From contig JANLYO010000195.1 of assembly GCA_031365665.1 (NCBI GenBank), positions 1 through 64,000 on the forward strand: a DNA stretch of 64,000 bases, in the 5' to 3' direction. The position numbers and the translations under genes were made by a program. The DNA comes from JANYCG01 sp031365665 (lineage in GTDB: Bacteria; Pseudomonadota; Gammaproteobacteria; Burkholderiales; Burkholderiaceae_C). Numbering within the stretch: the stretch's first letter is position 1; every line of letters begins with the position of its first letter. A model generated the notes under the pieces. It was not told the DNA's origin, did no database searches, and worked only from the letters and a program-made list of their open reading frames with translations. Below are positions 1 to 7,855 of this stretch, piece after piece.

Positions 1-1
1 C

Positions 2-259
2 AAATCAGGCGGTCCCATGAACCTGGCGCTCCAGACCACGGTAAACGGCAAGGTGACCCAGTCGGGCAACACGCGCGACATGATTTTCGACGTGCCGTTC
101 CTGATCGAATATTTCTCCAGCTTCATGACACTGCAACCCGGCGACCTGATCCTGACCGGCACACCAGACGGCGTGGTCGATTGCCAACCTGGCGATGTGA
201 TCGTGACCGAGATCGAGTCGGTCGGCGCCCTTGTCACCACCATGGAAGGAACACCGTGA
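2..259 (+). CDS. Fumarylacetoacetate hydrolase-family protein, C-terminal end (HpaG-like), cut by window edge
   Basis: Only the last ~85 codons are inside the window. The residues SGNTRDMIF and LTGTPDGV are the typical end of FAH-fold isomerases/decarboxylases such as HpaG/HpcE, which act on ring-cleavage products of homoprotocatechuate. The stop codon overlaps the GTG start of the next gene (GTGA), so the two are translationally coupled. The neighbours downstream are all meta-cleavage enzymes, which supports an hpaG-like role (isomerase or decarboxylase). The substrate-binding N-terminal part lies outside the window, so the exact reaction is inferred from context. Confidence 0.8.
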   Translation, partial: KSGGPMNLALQTTVNGKVTQSGNTRDMIFDVPFLIEYFSSFMTLQPGDLILTGTPDGVVDCQPGDVIVTEIESVGALVTTMEGTP

Positions 260-1725
260 GAGTCGACCATTTGATCAATGGAAAAGCCGTCGCCAGCGGT
301 GCCACGTTTGAAACCGTCAACCCCGCCACGCAGGAAGTGCTGGCCGAAGTGGCAGCTGGCGGTGAAGCTGAAATCAACGCCGCTGTGGCCGCCGCCAAAG
401 CCGCCTTTCCGAAATGGGCGGCTACACCTCCGCCGCAGCGCGCCAAGCTGATCCGCAATCTGGGCGACCTGATTGCCAAACACGTGCCCGAGATTTCTCA
501 GACCGAGACCAACGACTGCGGCCAGGTCATCACTCAAACCGGCAAACAACTGATTCCCCGGGCCGCCGACAATTTTTACTACTTTGCCGAAATGTGCACA
601 CGGGTCGATGGCCACACTTATCCGACCGAGACGCATTTGAACTACACATTGTTCCACCCTGTCGGCGTGTGTGCGCTCATCAGCCCCTGGAATGTGCCTT
701 TCATGACGGCCACCTGGAAAACCGCGCCCTGCCTGGCGTTTGGCAACACGGCCGTGCTGAAGATGAGTGAGCTCTCGCCGCTCACGGCTGCGCGCCTTGG
801 CGAACTGGCGCTGGAGGCCGGCATTCCGGCCGGCGTCTTCAATGTGGTGCACGGCCTGGGCAAAGACGCGGGCGAGCCGCTGTGCGCGCACCCCGATGTG
901 CGAGCCATCTCGTTCACCGGCTCCACAGCCACCGGCAACCGCATCGTCAAGGCTGCGGGCTTGAAGAAGTTCAGCATGGAGCTGGGCGGCAAATCGCCTT
1001 TCGTGATTTTTGACGACGCCGACATGGCCCGTGCGCTGGATGCCGCCGTGTTCATGATCTTCAGCAACAACGGCGAGCGTTGCACGGCGGGCAGCCGCAT
1101 CCTGGTGCAGCAGTCCATCTACGCGGACTTCTGCGCCAAGTTTGTCGAGCGCGCCAAACGCATCGTGGTCGGCGACCCACTCGACGACAAAACCATCGTC
1201 GGCCCGATGATTTCGCAGGCCCATCTGGCCAAGGTGCGCAGCTACATCGAGCTCGGGCCCAAAGAGGGCGCAACGATGTTGTGCGGCGGGCTGGGCCGCC
1301 CTTCGTATGCACCGGAATTGTCGGCGCGCGTGGCCAAGGGCAATTACGTCTGGCCCACGGTGTTTGCCGACGTGGACAACCGCATGCGCATCGCACAGGA
1401 AGAAATCTTCGGCCCGGTAGCCTGCCTGATTCCGTTCAAAGACGAAGCCGACGCGATTGCCAAGGCCAATGACATCCAATACGGCCTGTCCAGCTACGTG
1501 TGGACGGAGAACCTCGGCCGCGCCCACCGCGTCGCCGCTGCTGTAGAAGCCGGCATGTGTTTCGTGAACAGCCAGAACGTGCGCGACCTGCGCCAGCCCT
1601 TTGGCGGCACCAAGGCCAGCGGCACCGGGCGTGAAGGCGGCACCTGGAGCTACGAAGTGTTCTGCGAGCCCAAGAATGTGGCGGTGTCGCTCGGCTCGCA
1701 CCACATTCCGCACTGGGGTCTGTGA
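256..1725 (+). CDS. hpaE: Aldehyde dehydrogenase, 5-carboxymethyl-2-hydroxymuconate semialdehyde dehydrogenase-like (HpaE)
   Basis: A 489-residue NAD(P)-dependent aldehyde dehydrogenase of normal family length. Visible motifs are FTGSTATG (NAD binding), ELGGKSP with the general-base Glu near residue 242, and NGERCTAGSR with the catalytic Cys near 276. The start chosen is the GTG that overlaps the upstream stop codon; a longer frame upstream has no support. In the hpa pathway this enzyme oxidises the semialdehyde produced by extradiol cleavage of homoprotocatechuate. Its position between an FAH-family gene and ring-cleavage dioxygenase genes supports that role. The precise substrate is inferred because the dioxygenase here is LigAB-like. 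Confidence 0.8.
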   Translation: MRVDHLINGKAVASGATFETVNPATQEVLAEVAAGGEAEINAAVAAAKAAFPKWAATPPPQRAKLIRNLGDLIAKHVPEISQTETNDCGQVITQTGKQLIPRAADNFYYFAEMCTRVDGHTYPTETHLNYTLFHPVGVCALISPWNVPFMTATWKTAPCLAFGNTAVLKMSELSPLTAARLGELALEAGIPAGVFNVVHGLGKDAGEPLCAHPDVRAISFTGSTATGNRIVKAAGLKKFSMELGGKSPFVIFDDADMARALDAAVFMIFSNNGERCTAGSRILVQQSIYADFCAKFVERAKRIVVGDPLDDKTIVGPMISQAHLAKVRSYIELGPKEGATMLCGGLGRPSYAPELSARVAKGNYVWPTVFADVDNRMRIAQEEIFGPVACLIPFKDEADAIAKANDIQYGLSSYVWTENLGRAHRVAAAVEAGMCFVNSQNVRDLRQPFGGTKASGTGREGGTWSYEVFCEPKNVAVSLGSHHIPHWGL

Positions 1726-1726
1726 C

Positions 1727-2053
1727 ATGAGCCTCTATGCGGTGCAGAAATTTTTGTACCACCTCAACCGTGAGGCGCAGGTGCAGCAGCGCTTCAAGGA
1801 CGACCGTGCGGCGCTGTTGGACGGCTACGACCTGAATCCGGAGGAGCGCCACGCAGTGGAGCAGGGCGACATCGGCAAACTGTATGTGCTGGGTTGCAAC
1901 GGCCAGTTGCTGATGCATTTTGCGCCGCTGGTGGGTTTGCAATGGGCCGAGTATCTGGAGGCCATGCGCGAAGGGGTGCGGCGTTATGGCCCTGTGCGGG
2001 CGGGAATTTACGCTATGACAACTTCCACGGAAGAGAAGGTTGCGGGAGTATGA
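1727..2053 (+). CDS. LigA-like small (alpha) subunit of a class III extradiol dioxygenase
   Basis: A 108-residue protein starting one base after the preceding stop codon. It has the character of LigA-type helical subunits of protocatechuate 4,5-dioxygenase: NREAQVQQRF, then NPEERHAVEQGDIGKLYVLG, then a short C-terminal tail. In LigAB enzymes this subunit caps the active site of the iron-containing beta subunit. The stop codon is the TGA at the left border of an interspersed repeat that separates it from the LigB-like gene. The last residues before it (EEKVAGV) may be normal sequence. Substrate is unknown; a catecholic acid such as homoprotocatechuate, protocatechuate or gallate is plausible. 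Confidence 0.8.
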   Translation: MSLYAVQKFLYHLNREAQVQQRFKDDRAALLDGYDLNPEERHAVEQGDIGKLYVLGCNGQLLMHFAPLVGLQWAEYLEAMREGVRRYGPVRAGIYAMTTSTEEKVAGV

Positions 2054-2138
2054 CCCCCACGCTCCCGCACTTCGTGTCGTCGCTGCCCCCCGAGGGGGCC
2101 GTGCCTTGCTTGGGGCGGCCCGGCGCGGCGGCTTCATC
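2054..2138. repeat. GC-rich hairpin repeat (Comamonadaceae type) between ligA-like and ligB-like genes
   Basis: An ~85-bp element with the left end TGACCCCCAC, a CCCCCGAGGGGG palindrome in the middle and the right part TGCTTGGGGCGGCCCGGCG. Related copies lie at 8290-8388 and 14183-14264, with a reversed partial copy at 7801-7855. It is bounded by ATGA at 2050-2053 and ATGA at 2139-2142. The left ATGA holds the stop of the upstream gene and the right ATGA the start of the downstream gene. This suggests that an ancestral ATGA overlap was split by insertion. Confidence 0.85.
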
Positions 2139-2957
2139 ATGAGCCTCGTTTTCGCCGGCATCTGCTCCCACGGCCCCGGCATCACCGGCCGCGCGGCTTT
2201 GGCCGACCCGGTGATCCGCGACGAGTTCCATGCGCAGTTCCGGCGCATGGGCGCGGCCCTTGATGCTGCAAAGCCCGACGCCGTCATCATCATCGCTGCC
2301 GAGCATTTCGCCAATTTTTTCATGAATAACATGCCCGCCTATGCGATCGGCATGGCCGATGGCTACGAAGGCCCGATTGAAGACCCGGACTGGCTCGGCA
2401 TTGCCAAAACCAAAATCCTGGGCAACGCGGCACTCTCAAAACGCATCATCGAAAACGTCATGCAAACGGTCGACGTGGCCTATTCCGAGGAGTGGAAGTT
2501 CGACCACGGCATCATGGTGCCGCTGAACTTCTTGACGCCCCGGTACGACAAGGCCATCATCCCCGTCAATATCAATTGCCAAGGGCCGCCGCTCACACCG
2601 CTCGCCCGCGCCTGGGCCTTTGGCGAAGCGCTGCGCCGCGCGTGTGACGCTGTGCCCGAACGTATCGCGATCATCGGCACGGGTGGCATTTCGCACTGGC
2701 CGGCCACGCCCGATTCCGGAAAAATCAACGAGCCCTGGGATCGCGATTTTCTGGATCGCTGGTGCCGCAACGACCAAGCCGCCTTGCTCGACTACACCGA
2801 CGCGGCGACGTACCGCGACGCGGGCCAGGGCGGCTTCGAGATCCGCACCTTCATCAGCGTTGCCGCAGGGGCGCGTGGGCAGGGCGTGGTGTGGCACTAT
2901 CGCCCGATACCGATTTTTTCCGTCGGCTGTACAGTGGCCGTGATGGACATTGCCTGA
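2139..2957 (+). CDS. LigB-family class III extradiol ring-cleavage dioxygenase, catalytic (beta) subunit
   Basis: A 272-residue LigB-fold protein. Family iron ligands are visible as His11 (GICSHGPG) and His56 (AAEHFANF), and FDHGIMVPL is the conserved segment of the C-terminal half. It would insert dioxygen next to the diol of a catechol-type acid using non-haem Fe(II). With the LigA-like gene just upstream it forms a two-subunit enzyme. The ATG at 2139 abuts an inserted repeat, so no ordinary ribosome-binding site is seen. Canonical hpa operons carry a one-subunit HpaD here, so the LigAB arrangement is a variation on that pathway. Confidence 0.85.
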   Translation: MSLVFAGICSHGPGITGRAALADPVIRDEFHAQFRRMGAALDAAKPDAVIIIAAEHFANFFMNNMPAYAIGMADGYEGPIEDPDWLGIAKTKILGNAALSKRIIENVMQTVDVAYSEEWKFDHGIMVPLNFLTPRYDKAIIPVNINCQGPPLTPLARAWAFGEALRRACDAVPERIAIIGTGGISHWPATPDSGKINEPWDRDFLDRWCRNDQAALLDYTDAATYRDAGQGGFEIRTFISVAAGARGQGVVWHYRPIPIFSVGCTVAVMDIA

Positions 2958-2973
2958 ACTTTGCCTACCTCCC

Positions 2974-3405
2974 ATGCCCCACCTCGTCATTCTCTACACC
3001 CCCAACCTTGACGCCAAAGCCGACATGTCGGCTTTGTGCCGCAGCCTGGCAGACATCATGCTGGCGCAGCAGGATGAAACCGGCAAACCCGTGTTCCCCA
3101 TCGGCGGCACGCGCGTCTATGCCTACCCTGCTGCCCATTGCGCGGTTGCCGACGGCGGCCGTGCCGGCAAAACGGTGAACGGCAGCAGCGACTACGCTTT
3201 TGTCTACCTCAATGTGCGCATGGCGGCGGGGCGCTCGGAGGCCGTGAAGAAACGCGCGGGCGATGAGATGCTGGCCGGCGTAAAAACCCACTTTGACGAG
3301 TTGCTCAAAACCAGTCCGATTGGCATCACACTCAATATCGACGAAAGCCCGGGCCAGGTCTACGATGGCAAACTCAGCAGCCTGCACCCGCTTTTTTTGC
3401 CGTGA
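2974..3405 (+). CDS. hpaF: 5-carboxymethyl-2-hydroxymuconate delta-isomerase family protein (HpaF-like)
   Basis: A 143-residue protein beginning MPHLVILYTPNLD. After removal of Met, the Pro would be the N-terminal catalytic proline of the tautomerase-superfamily CHMI enzymes. The segment GITLNIDES with a short tail fits the family, as does the length. It isomerises 5-carboxymethyl-2-hydroxymuconate in homoprotocatechuate breakdown. This is the best single piece of evidence that the operon handles a homoprotocatechuate-like substrate. It lies 16 bp after the LigB-like gene and is followed by the HpaI-like aldolase. Confidence 0.82.
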   Translation: MPHLVILYTPNLDAKADMSALCRSLADIMLAQQDETGKPVFPIGGTRVYAYPAAHCAVADGGRAGKTVNGSSDYAFVYLNVRMAAGRSEAVKKRAGDEMLAGVKTHFDELLKTSPIGITLNIDESPGQVYDGKLSSLHPLFLP

Positions 3406-3469
3406 TGCCACTGCGCCATTCCTTTTCAGCTTTCAAAACAACATTCAACACACCATCAAGACCTTCAAC

Positions 3470-4303
3470 ATGCAAACCCCAGTCAACCCTTTTAAAGCCG
3501 CCCTTAAAAACAAACAAGCCCAAATCGGTTTGTGGTGTGGTTTGGCCGATTCGTATTCCACCGAGATCTGCGCAGGCGCCGGTTTTGACTGGCTGCTGCT
3601 CGACGGCGAACATTCGCCAGCGGAGCCTCGGGCAATCCTGCAGCAACTGCAGGCCGTGGCGGCCTACCCGGCTTCACACCCGATTGGCCGCATCCCCCTT
3701 GGGCATGGCAACGTGGGCGAAATGATCATCAAGCAGTACCTCGACTTGGGCTTTTCAACCCTGCTCGTGCCGATGGTGGATACACCCGAGCAGGCGCAAC
3801 AAATTGTGCGCCGCTCGCGTTACCCGCAGAATGACGATGTGGGCAGCGCGACACGCGGCATTCGCGGCATGGCCAATATGCGGGCCAACCGTTTTGGCCG
3901 CATGGCCAATTACGCGCATGAGGCCAACGCGCAGATTTGCCTGCTGCTGCAAGCCGAGACCAAACAGGCACTCGACAACATCGAAGCCATCGCCGCGATT
4001 GACGGCGTGGACGGCATCTTCATCGGCCCGGCCGACCTGTCGGCCTCGCTGGGCCATGTGCTCAACCCCACCCACCCCATGGTGCAGAAGGCGATTGACG
4101 ACGGCATCCGCCGCATCGTGGCCACCGGCAAGGCGGCCGGCATTTTGACGCCCGACGAAACCCTGGCGCGGCATTACCTGGCGCTGGGCGCGACTTTTGT
4201 GGCCGTGGGGCTCGACACGAACTTGCTGACGCGCCACACCAGCACGCTGGCGGCCAAGTTCAAGTCTGGCGTGGCGCCGGTGGTGGCAGGAAAAGTCTAT
4301 TGA
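3470..4303 (+). CDS. hpaI: HpcH/HpaI-family aldolase (4-hydroxy-2-oxoheptanedioate aldolase-like)
   Basis: A 277-residue class II pyruvate aldolase. It shows the family signatures LLLDGEHSP, the metal-site region QAETKQALDNIEAIAAIDGVD split around Glu and Asp, and FIGPADLSASLG. It cleaves a 4-hydroxy-2-oxo acid to pyruvate plus an aldehyde (succinic semialdehyde in the hpa route), as the last step of the pathway. The preferred start is ATG 3470, which gives MQTPVNPFKAAL; the frame is open further upstream without support. It is the last gene of the operon and is followed by a perfect 38-bp palindrome. Confidence 0.85.
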   Translation: MQTPVNPFKAALKNKQAQIGLWCGLADSYSTEICAGAGFDWLLLDGEHSPAEPRAILQQLQAVAAYPASHPIGRIPLGHGNVGEMIIKQYLDLGFSTLLVPMVDTPEQAQQIVRRSRYPQNDDVGSATRGIRGMANMRANRFGRMANYAHEANAQICLLLQAETKQALDNIEAIAAIDGVDGIFIGPADLSASLGHVLNPTHPMVQKAIDDGIRRIVATGKAAGILTPDETLARHYLALGATFVAVGLDTNLLTRHTSTLAAKFKSGVAPVVAGKVY

Positions 4304-4339
4304 ATATGTTCCGTTCGGGCTGAGCCTGTGGAATGCCTG

Positions 4340-4377
4340 CCCTGAGCTTGTCGAAGGGCCCTTCGACAAGCTCAGGG
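4340..4377. repeat. REP-like perfect palindrome
   Basis: Two 19-base arms, CCCTGAGCTTGTCGAAGGG and its exact reverse complement, meet with no spacer. This is a widespread REP-like hairpin sequence in proteobacterial genomes. It lies between the aldolase and the epimerase gene. As RNA it would fold into a strong hairpin that could protect or terminate the hpa transcript, but no U-tract follows. Confidence 0.9.
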
Positions 4378-4421
4378 TGAACGGTTTTTGAGTCAACTTG
4401 ATTTTTTGCAACGATATCCGT

Positions 4422-5402
4422 ATGCGCATCTTCATCGCCGGTGGCTCAGGGGTAATTGGCCGCGCCCTGGTGCCCATGCTGGTGGCGGGCGGCCACAGCG
4501 TGGTGGCGCTCACCCGCGGAGCGGATCGCGCGGCCAGCCTGCGAGCCATGGGCGCGGAGCCGGAGCTGGGCGACGTGTTTGACCAGGCCGCGCTGACGCA
4601 ACGGGTGCGTGACGCGCGGCCCGACGTGGCGATCCACCAGCTTACCGCCTTCGGCGCCAAAACCCACGACCCGGCCGCCGACCCGCTGGCTGAGACCATC
4701 CGTATCCGCGACGAAGGCACGCGCAAGCTGGTGGCGGCGCTGCAGGCCGCCGGTGTGAAACGGCTCATCACCCAAAGCATTTCCTTCATCTGCTCGCCTA
4801 AGCCGGCGGGCCTGGATGCGCAGGGTTTGAGTGATGAGGCCACGCCCTTGTACCTGGAAGGCGGCCCCGCCATCGCGCCGCTGGCGCAGGCTGTCGCCGA
4901 GATGGAGCGCCTGACGCTACAGACGCCTGGCATCGACGGCACGGTGCTGCGTTACGGCTGGTTTTATGGCCCAGGCACCAATTACGACGCGGCCAATGGG
5001 CCCATCCCGCGCGGGCTGCGCAAGGGCCGCTCGCCGCTGGTGCAGTCTTCGGCTGGGCTGGGCAGCGGGGTGTATTCGCACATCGCTGTGGCTGACGCCG
5101 CCCGCGCCACACTGCTCGCACTCGGCCACGTAACATCAGGCCGCGCAGCCCTTGGCATCTACAACATCGTCGACGACGAGCCCGCCGCCCACGGCGTGTG
5201 GCTGCCCTGGCTGGCTGGCTTGCTCAAGGCGCCCACGCCACCCGCCTTGCCCGAAACTGAAGCCCGCCAAGCTATGGGCGACATGCTGGTGCATTTCATG
5301 ACGACGCAGACCGGCGCGTCCAACGCCAAAGCCAAACGCGAACTCGGCTGGCAGCCTGAGCCCGCCTCATGGCGCGAAGGCTTCGCATCGCTTTACCGCT
5401 GA
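4422..5402 (+). CDS. NAD(P)-dependent epimerase/dehydratase family (extended SDR)
   Basis: A 326-residue Rossmann-fold protein beginning MRIFIAGGSGVIGRAL, the GGxGxIG nucleotide-binding motif of extended short-chain dehydrogenases. Typical later features are LRYGWFYGPG with the YxxFYGPG segment, IYNIVDDEP, and a C-terminal LGWQP element. The start at 4422 puts the glycine motif at residue 7; an ATG eight codons upstream is less likely. The catalytic YxxxK is not obvious, which also happens in atypical SDRs. The substrate cannot be told from sequence. It may belong with the following aldolase and reductase genes. Confidence 0.75.
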   Translation: MRIFIAGGSGVIGRALVPMLVAGGHSVVALTRGADRAASLRAMGAEPELGDVFDQAALTQRVRDARPDVAIHQLTAFGAKTHDPAADPLAETIRIRDEGTRKLVAALQAAGVKRLITQSISFICSPKPAGLDAQGLSDEATPLYLEGGPAIAPLAQAVAEMERLTLQTPGIDGTVLRYGWFYGPGTNYDAANGPIPRGLRKGRSPLVQSSAGLGSGVYSHIAVADAARATLLALGHVTSGRAALGIYNIVDDEPAAHGVWLPWLAGLLKAPTPPALPETEARQAMGDMLVHFMTTQTGASNAKAKRELGWQPEPASWREGFASLYR

Positions 5403-5440
5403 GCCACATACCCCCCAATACCGTTACTCCGGAGAACCCC

Positions 5441-6244
5441 ATGAACGCCCAACTCAAACCCGAACAACTGCTTGCCCCCAACCCTGGCTTCCACCCTGAC
5501 GAGTGGGCCGCACGCCTGCAACTGGCCGCCTGTTACCGCGTGTTTGCGATGCTGGGGTGGGTGGAGATGATCTACAACCACATCACCGTGCGGCTGCCTG
5601 ATTCGGTAACCCAAAAGGAAAAGCATTTTCTGATCAACCCCTTCGGCCTGCACTACAGCGAGGTAACCGCCTCCAACCTGCTGAAGATCGACCTGGCCGG
5701 CAACAAGATCACGGCGCCGGGCCAGCCCGAGAGCCCCTGGCCGGTCAACCCGGCCGGCTTTACCGTGCACGCCGCCATCCACGCCGGCCTGCCTGACGCG
5801 CATTGCATCATGCACACCCACACCACCTCGGGCGTGGCGGTGGCCTGTCTGGAGGGCGGCCTGCAGCAGACCAATTTCTACACCGCGCAACTGCATGAGA
5901 TGGTGGCCTACCACGACTTCGAGGGCATCACCATCCACGCCGAAGAGGGCCCGCGCCTCTTGGCCAGCATGGGCAACAAGCCGGCGGTGATCCTGCGCAA
6001 CCACGGCCTCCTGGCCTGGGGCAAAACTCTGCCGCAGACCTTTGCCGTGTTGTGGACGCTGCAACGCGCCTGCGACGTGCAGATGGCCACGTTCAGCATG
6101 GGCAAGCCCATCCCTGTGTCTGAGGCCATCGCGGCCAAATGCACCCGCGACGCCTTGCAGTACCCCGACAAGGGCGGCGGCGAAGACCTGTTCAGCGCCA
6201 TGACGCGCCTCGTCACCCGGCAGGACGACAGTTTTTTGCGTTGA
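5441..6244 (+). CDS. Class II aldolase/adducin family protein
   Basis: A 267-residue protein with the zinc-site motifs of class II aldolases: MHTHTTSGVAVA (HxH), a downstream LRNHGLLAWG with the third His, and the N-terminal GWVEMIYNHITVRLP segment. Members are fuculose-phosphate-type aldolases or decarboxylases acting on hydroxy-oxo acids and sugar phosphates. A ribosome-binding site GGAG lies ten bases before the ATG. The gene follows the epimerase by 38 bp, so the two probably share a transcript. The specific substrate is unknown. Confidence 0.82.
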   Translation: MNAQLKPEQLLAPNPGFHPDEWAARLQLAACYRVFAMLGWVEMIYNHITVRLPDSVTQKEKHFLINPFGLHYSEVTASNLLKIDLAGNKITAPGQPESPWPVNPAGFTVHAAIHAGLPDAHCIMHTHTTSGVAVACLEGGLQQTNFYTAQLHEMVAYHDFEGITIHAEEGPRLLASMGNKPAVILRNHGLLAWGKTLPQTFAVLWTLQRACDVQMATFSMGKPIPVSEAIAAKCTRDALQYPDKGGGEDLFSAMTRLVTRQDDSFLR

Positions 6245-6377
6245 ATTTTGAATTATTATATTAATTAATACTAATTTTATTAGTTTTATATACCAAAATA
6301 AGTAGCAAACTATGTATTGTGGATGAGAGCTAATATCAATTTTTCAGTTTAATAGCATTTTCAAAAAAGATTTTTCC
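6245..6377. repeat. AT-rich spacer with a divergent TAGCAAACTAT-family repeat
   Basis: This spacer drops sharply to AT-rich sequence directly after a stop codon. It contains TAGCAAACTATGTATTGTGG at about 6303-6322 and ATCAATTTTTCAG further on. These match the start and centre of the AT-rich repeat seen at 22199, 38617, 55145 and 57353. No gene is seen in it. It may also carry the promoter for the downstream reductase. Confidence 0.55.
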
Positions 6378-7403
6378 TTGAATTTTCCATCGACAACTCC
6401 ACTGCCATTCAAAAAAATCTGCATCTACGGCGCAGGCGCCATTGGCGGCTGGATAGGCGCGGGGCTCGCGGGCGCGGGCGTCCCCGTGAGCGTGGTAGCG
6501 CGCGGCGAGACGTTGCGCGCCCTGCAGACGCACGGCCTGCGCATCCGGCGGGGTGATGTGGTCACTGCGCACCCCGTGGCCGCCAGTGACGACCCGGCAG
6601 CACTGGGCGTGCAAGACCTGGTGGTGATCGCCGTCAAGGCCCCCGCGCTGGCCGACGTGGCGCGCCACATCGCGCCCCTCATCGGCCCGCACACCCTGGT
6701 GTTGCCCGCCATGAACGGCGTGCCGTGGTGGTTTCTCCAGAGTTTCGGCGGCACCTACGCCGGCACCCGCCTCAAGGCGGTGGACCCTGCCGGCGAGATC
6801 GAGGCCGCCATTGCGCCCCACCACGTGATCGGCTGCGTGGTGCACGCCAGCACCGCCATTGCCGAGCCTGGGCTGGTCCACCACCATTTTGGCAATGGCC
6901 TCATCGTCGGCGAGCCTTCGGGCGCGGCCACGCCCCGGGTGCAGGCGCTGCTGGCGCTGCTGGTGCAGGCGGGTTTCAACGCCACGCTCTCGCAGCAGAT
7001 CCAGAAGGACATCTGGTACAAGTTGTGGGGCAATATGTCGGTCAACCCGGTGAGCGCCTTCACGGGCGCCACCACCGACCTGATCATGGGCGACGAGCTG
7101 GTGCGCAACTTCGTCTCCAGCGTGATGCTGGAGGCCAAGGAAATCGGCGCGCGCCTGGGGCTCCCCATCGACCAGCAGCCGGCTGACCGCCACGCCATCA
7201 CGCTGAAACTCGGCGCCTTCAAAACCTCGATGCTGCAAGACGTGGAGGCCGGCCGGGCGGTGGAGCTGGACGGCATTGTGACGGTGGTCAGGGAACTGGG
7301 GCAGCTCACCGGTGTGCCGACACCCTTTACCGACGCGCTCCTGGGCCTGGCGCGCCTGCATGCGCGGGGGCGGGGTTTGTATCCGCAGGCTTCGGCGAAT
7401 TGA
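6378..7403 (+). CDS. 2-dehydropantoate 2-reductase family protein (ApbA/PanE-like)
   Basis: A 341-residue reductase. The N-terminus KKICIYGAGAIGGWIGAGL is the GxGxxG NADP-binding fold. VLPAMNGVPWW and a C-terminal helical domain with NPVSAFTGAT are typical of the ApbA/PanE family. The likely start is TTG 6378, since no ATG lies before the Rossmann motif. Several paralogues in this window (12071, 13631) suggest these are not the housekeeping pantothenate enzyme. They may be reductases of other 2-oxo acids. The gene sits downstream of a class II aldolase, consistent with oxo-acid metabolism. Confidence 0.8.
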   Translation: MNFPSTTPLPFKKICIYGAGAIGGWIGAGLAGAGVPVSVVARGETLRALQTHGLRIRRGDVVTAHPVAASDDPAALGVQDLVVIAVKAPALADVARHIAPLIGPHTLVLPAMNGVPWWFLQSFGGTYAGTRLKAVDPAGEIEAAIAPHHVIGCVVHASTAIAEPGLVHHHFGNGLIVGEPSGAATPRVQALLALLVQAGFNATLSQQIQKDIWYKLWGNMSVNPVSAFTGATTDLIMGDELVRNFVSSVMLEAKEIGARLGLPIDQQPADRHAITLKLGAFKTSMLQDVEAGRAVELDGIVTVVRELGQLTGVPTPFTDALLGLARLHARGRGLYPQASAN

Positions 7404-7455
7404 CAAAATTCCGCTTTGGCTCCAAAATGGCTCTTGCATCCATTTTGGAGCCAAA
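7400..7455 (+). promoter_or_regulatory. Promoter and 16-bp inverted-repeat operator of the vapBC-type module
   Basis: Arms TTTGGCTCCAAAATGG (7415-7430) and its exact complement (7440-7455) flank a 9-bp spacer and end right at the antitoxin ATG. A TTGACA box at 7400-7405 and a CAAAAT box at 7423-7428 are 17 bp apart, so the operator overlaps the -10 region. This is the expected layout for autorepression by a ribbon-helix-helix antitoxin. Confidence 0.8.
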
Positions 7456-7794
7456 ATGCCCAATTTATCAATCAAAGACGTGCCCGAAGCCTGGGCTGAG
7501 GCCTTGCGCCAGCGTGCCGCGCGCAATCACCGCTCGCTCCAGGGGGAGCTGATGGCGCTTGTGGAAAGAGCGGTTCAGGCCACCCCTGACCTGCCATCGC
7601 GCAGCAAGGGGACGGTAGTCGGTTATGACCGGCGCGGCCAGCCCATTGTCCAACGCGGCTGGAAGTCGGTTGAAGAGGTGCTGGCCACCATCCGCGCCAA
7701 ATACCCCGAGCCCTCTACTGATCTGCCCACCAGCATCGAGATACTGCGTGCCGAGCGGGAAGCCCGCGACCAGCAGTTGAGCCGCCCGGCATGA
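7456..7794 (+). CDS. FitA/VapB-type ribbon-helix-helix antitoxin
   Basis: A 112-residue protein whose start LSIKDVPEAWAEALRQRA, continuing RNHRSLQGELMAL, is the Arc/FitA-like DNA-binding fold of VapB antitoxins. The C-terminal half would wrap the PIN toxin. The chosen ATG abuts a perfect inverted-repeat operator, which argues strongly for this start over upstream ones. Downstream, a 55-bp insertion separates it from the PIN-domain gene. The pair forms a type II toxin-antitoxin module at the edge of the accessory region. Confidence 0.85.
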   Translation: MPNLSIKDVPEAWAEALRQRAARNHRSLQGELMALVERAVQATPDLPSRSKGTVVGYDRRGQPIVQRGWKSVEEVLATIRAKYPEPSTDLPTSIEILRAEREARDQQLSRPA

Positions 7795-7800
7795 GCGCCG

Positions 7801-7855
7801 CGCCGGGCCGCCCCAAGCAAGCTCGCTCCGCAATACGTAGCATGGAGGATACGTG
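7801..7855. repeat. Reversed partial GC-rich hairpin repeat between antitoxin and toxin
   Basis: The sequence CGCCGGGCCGCCCCAAGCAA is the reverse complement of the right part of the repeat at 2054-2138. It is followed by a stretch carrying a GGAGGA ribosome-binding site. The block is flanked by a 10-bp direct repeat, ATGAGCGCCG, at 7791-7800 and 7856-7865. The left copy contains the antitoxin stop and the right one the toxin start. The direct repeat looks like a target-site duplication. Confidence 0.75.

Noticed and set aside
4340..4377. The 38-bp palindrome as an intrinsic terminator
   Set aside because: No run of U residues follows the hairpin on either strand, so it is listed as a repeat, not as a terminator.
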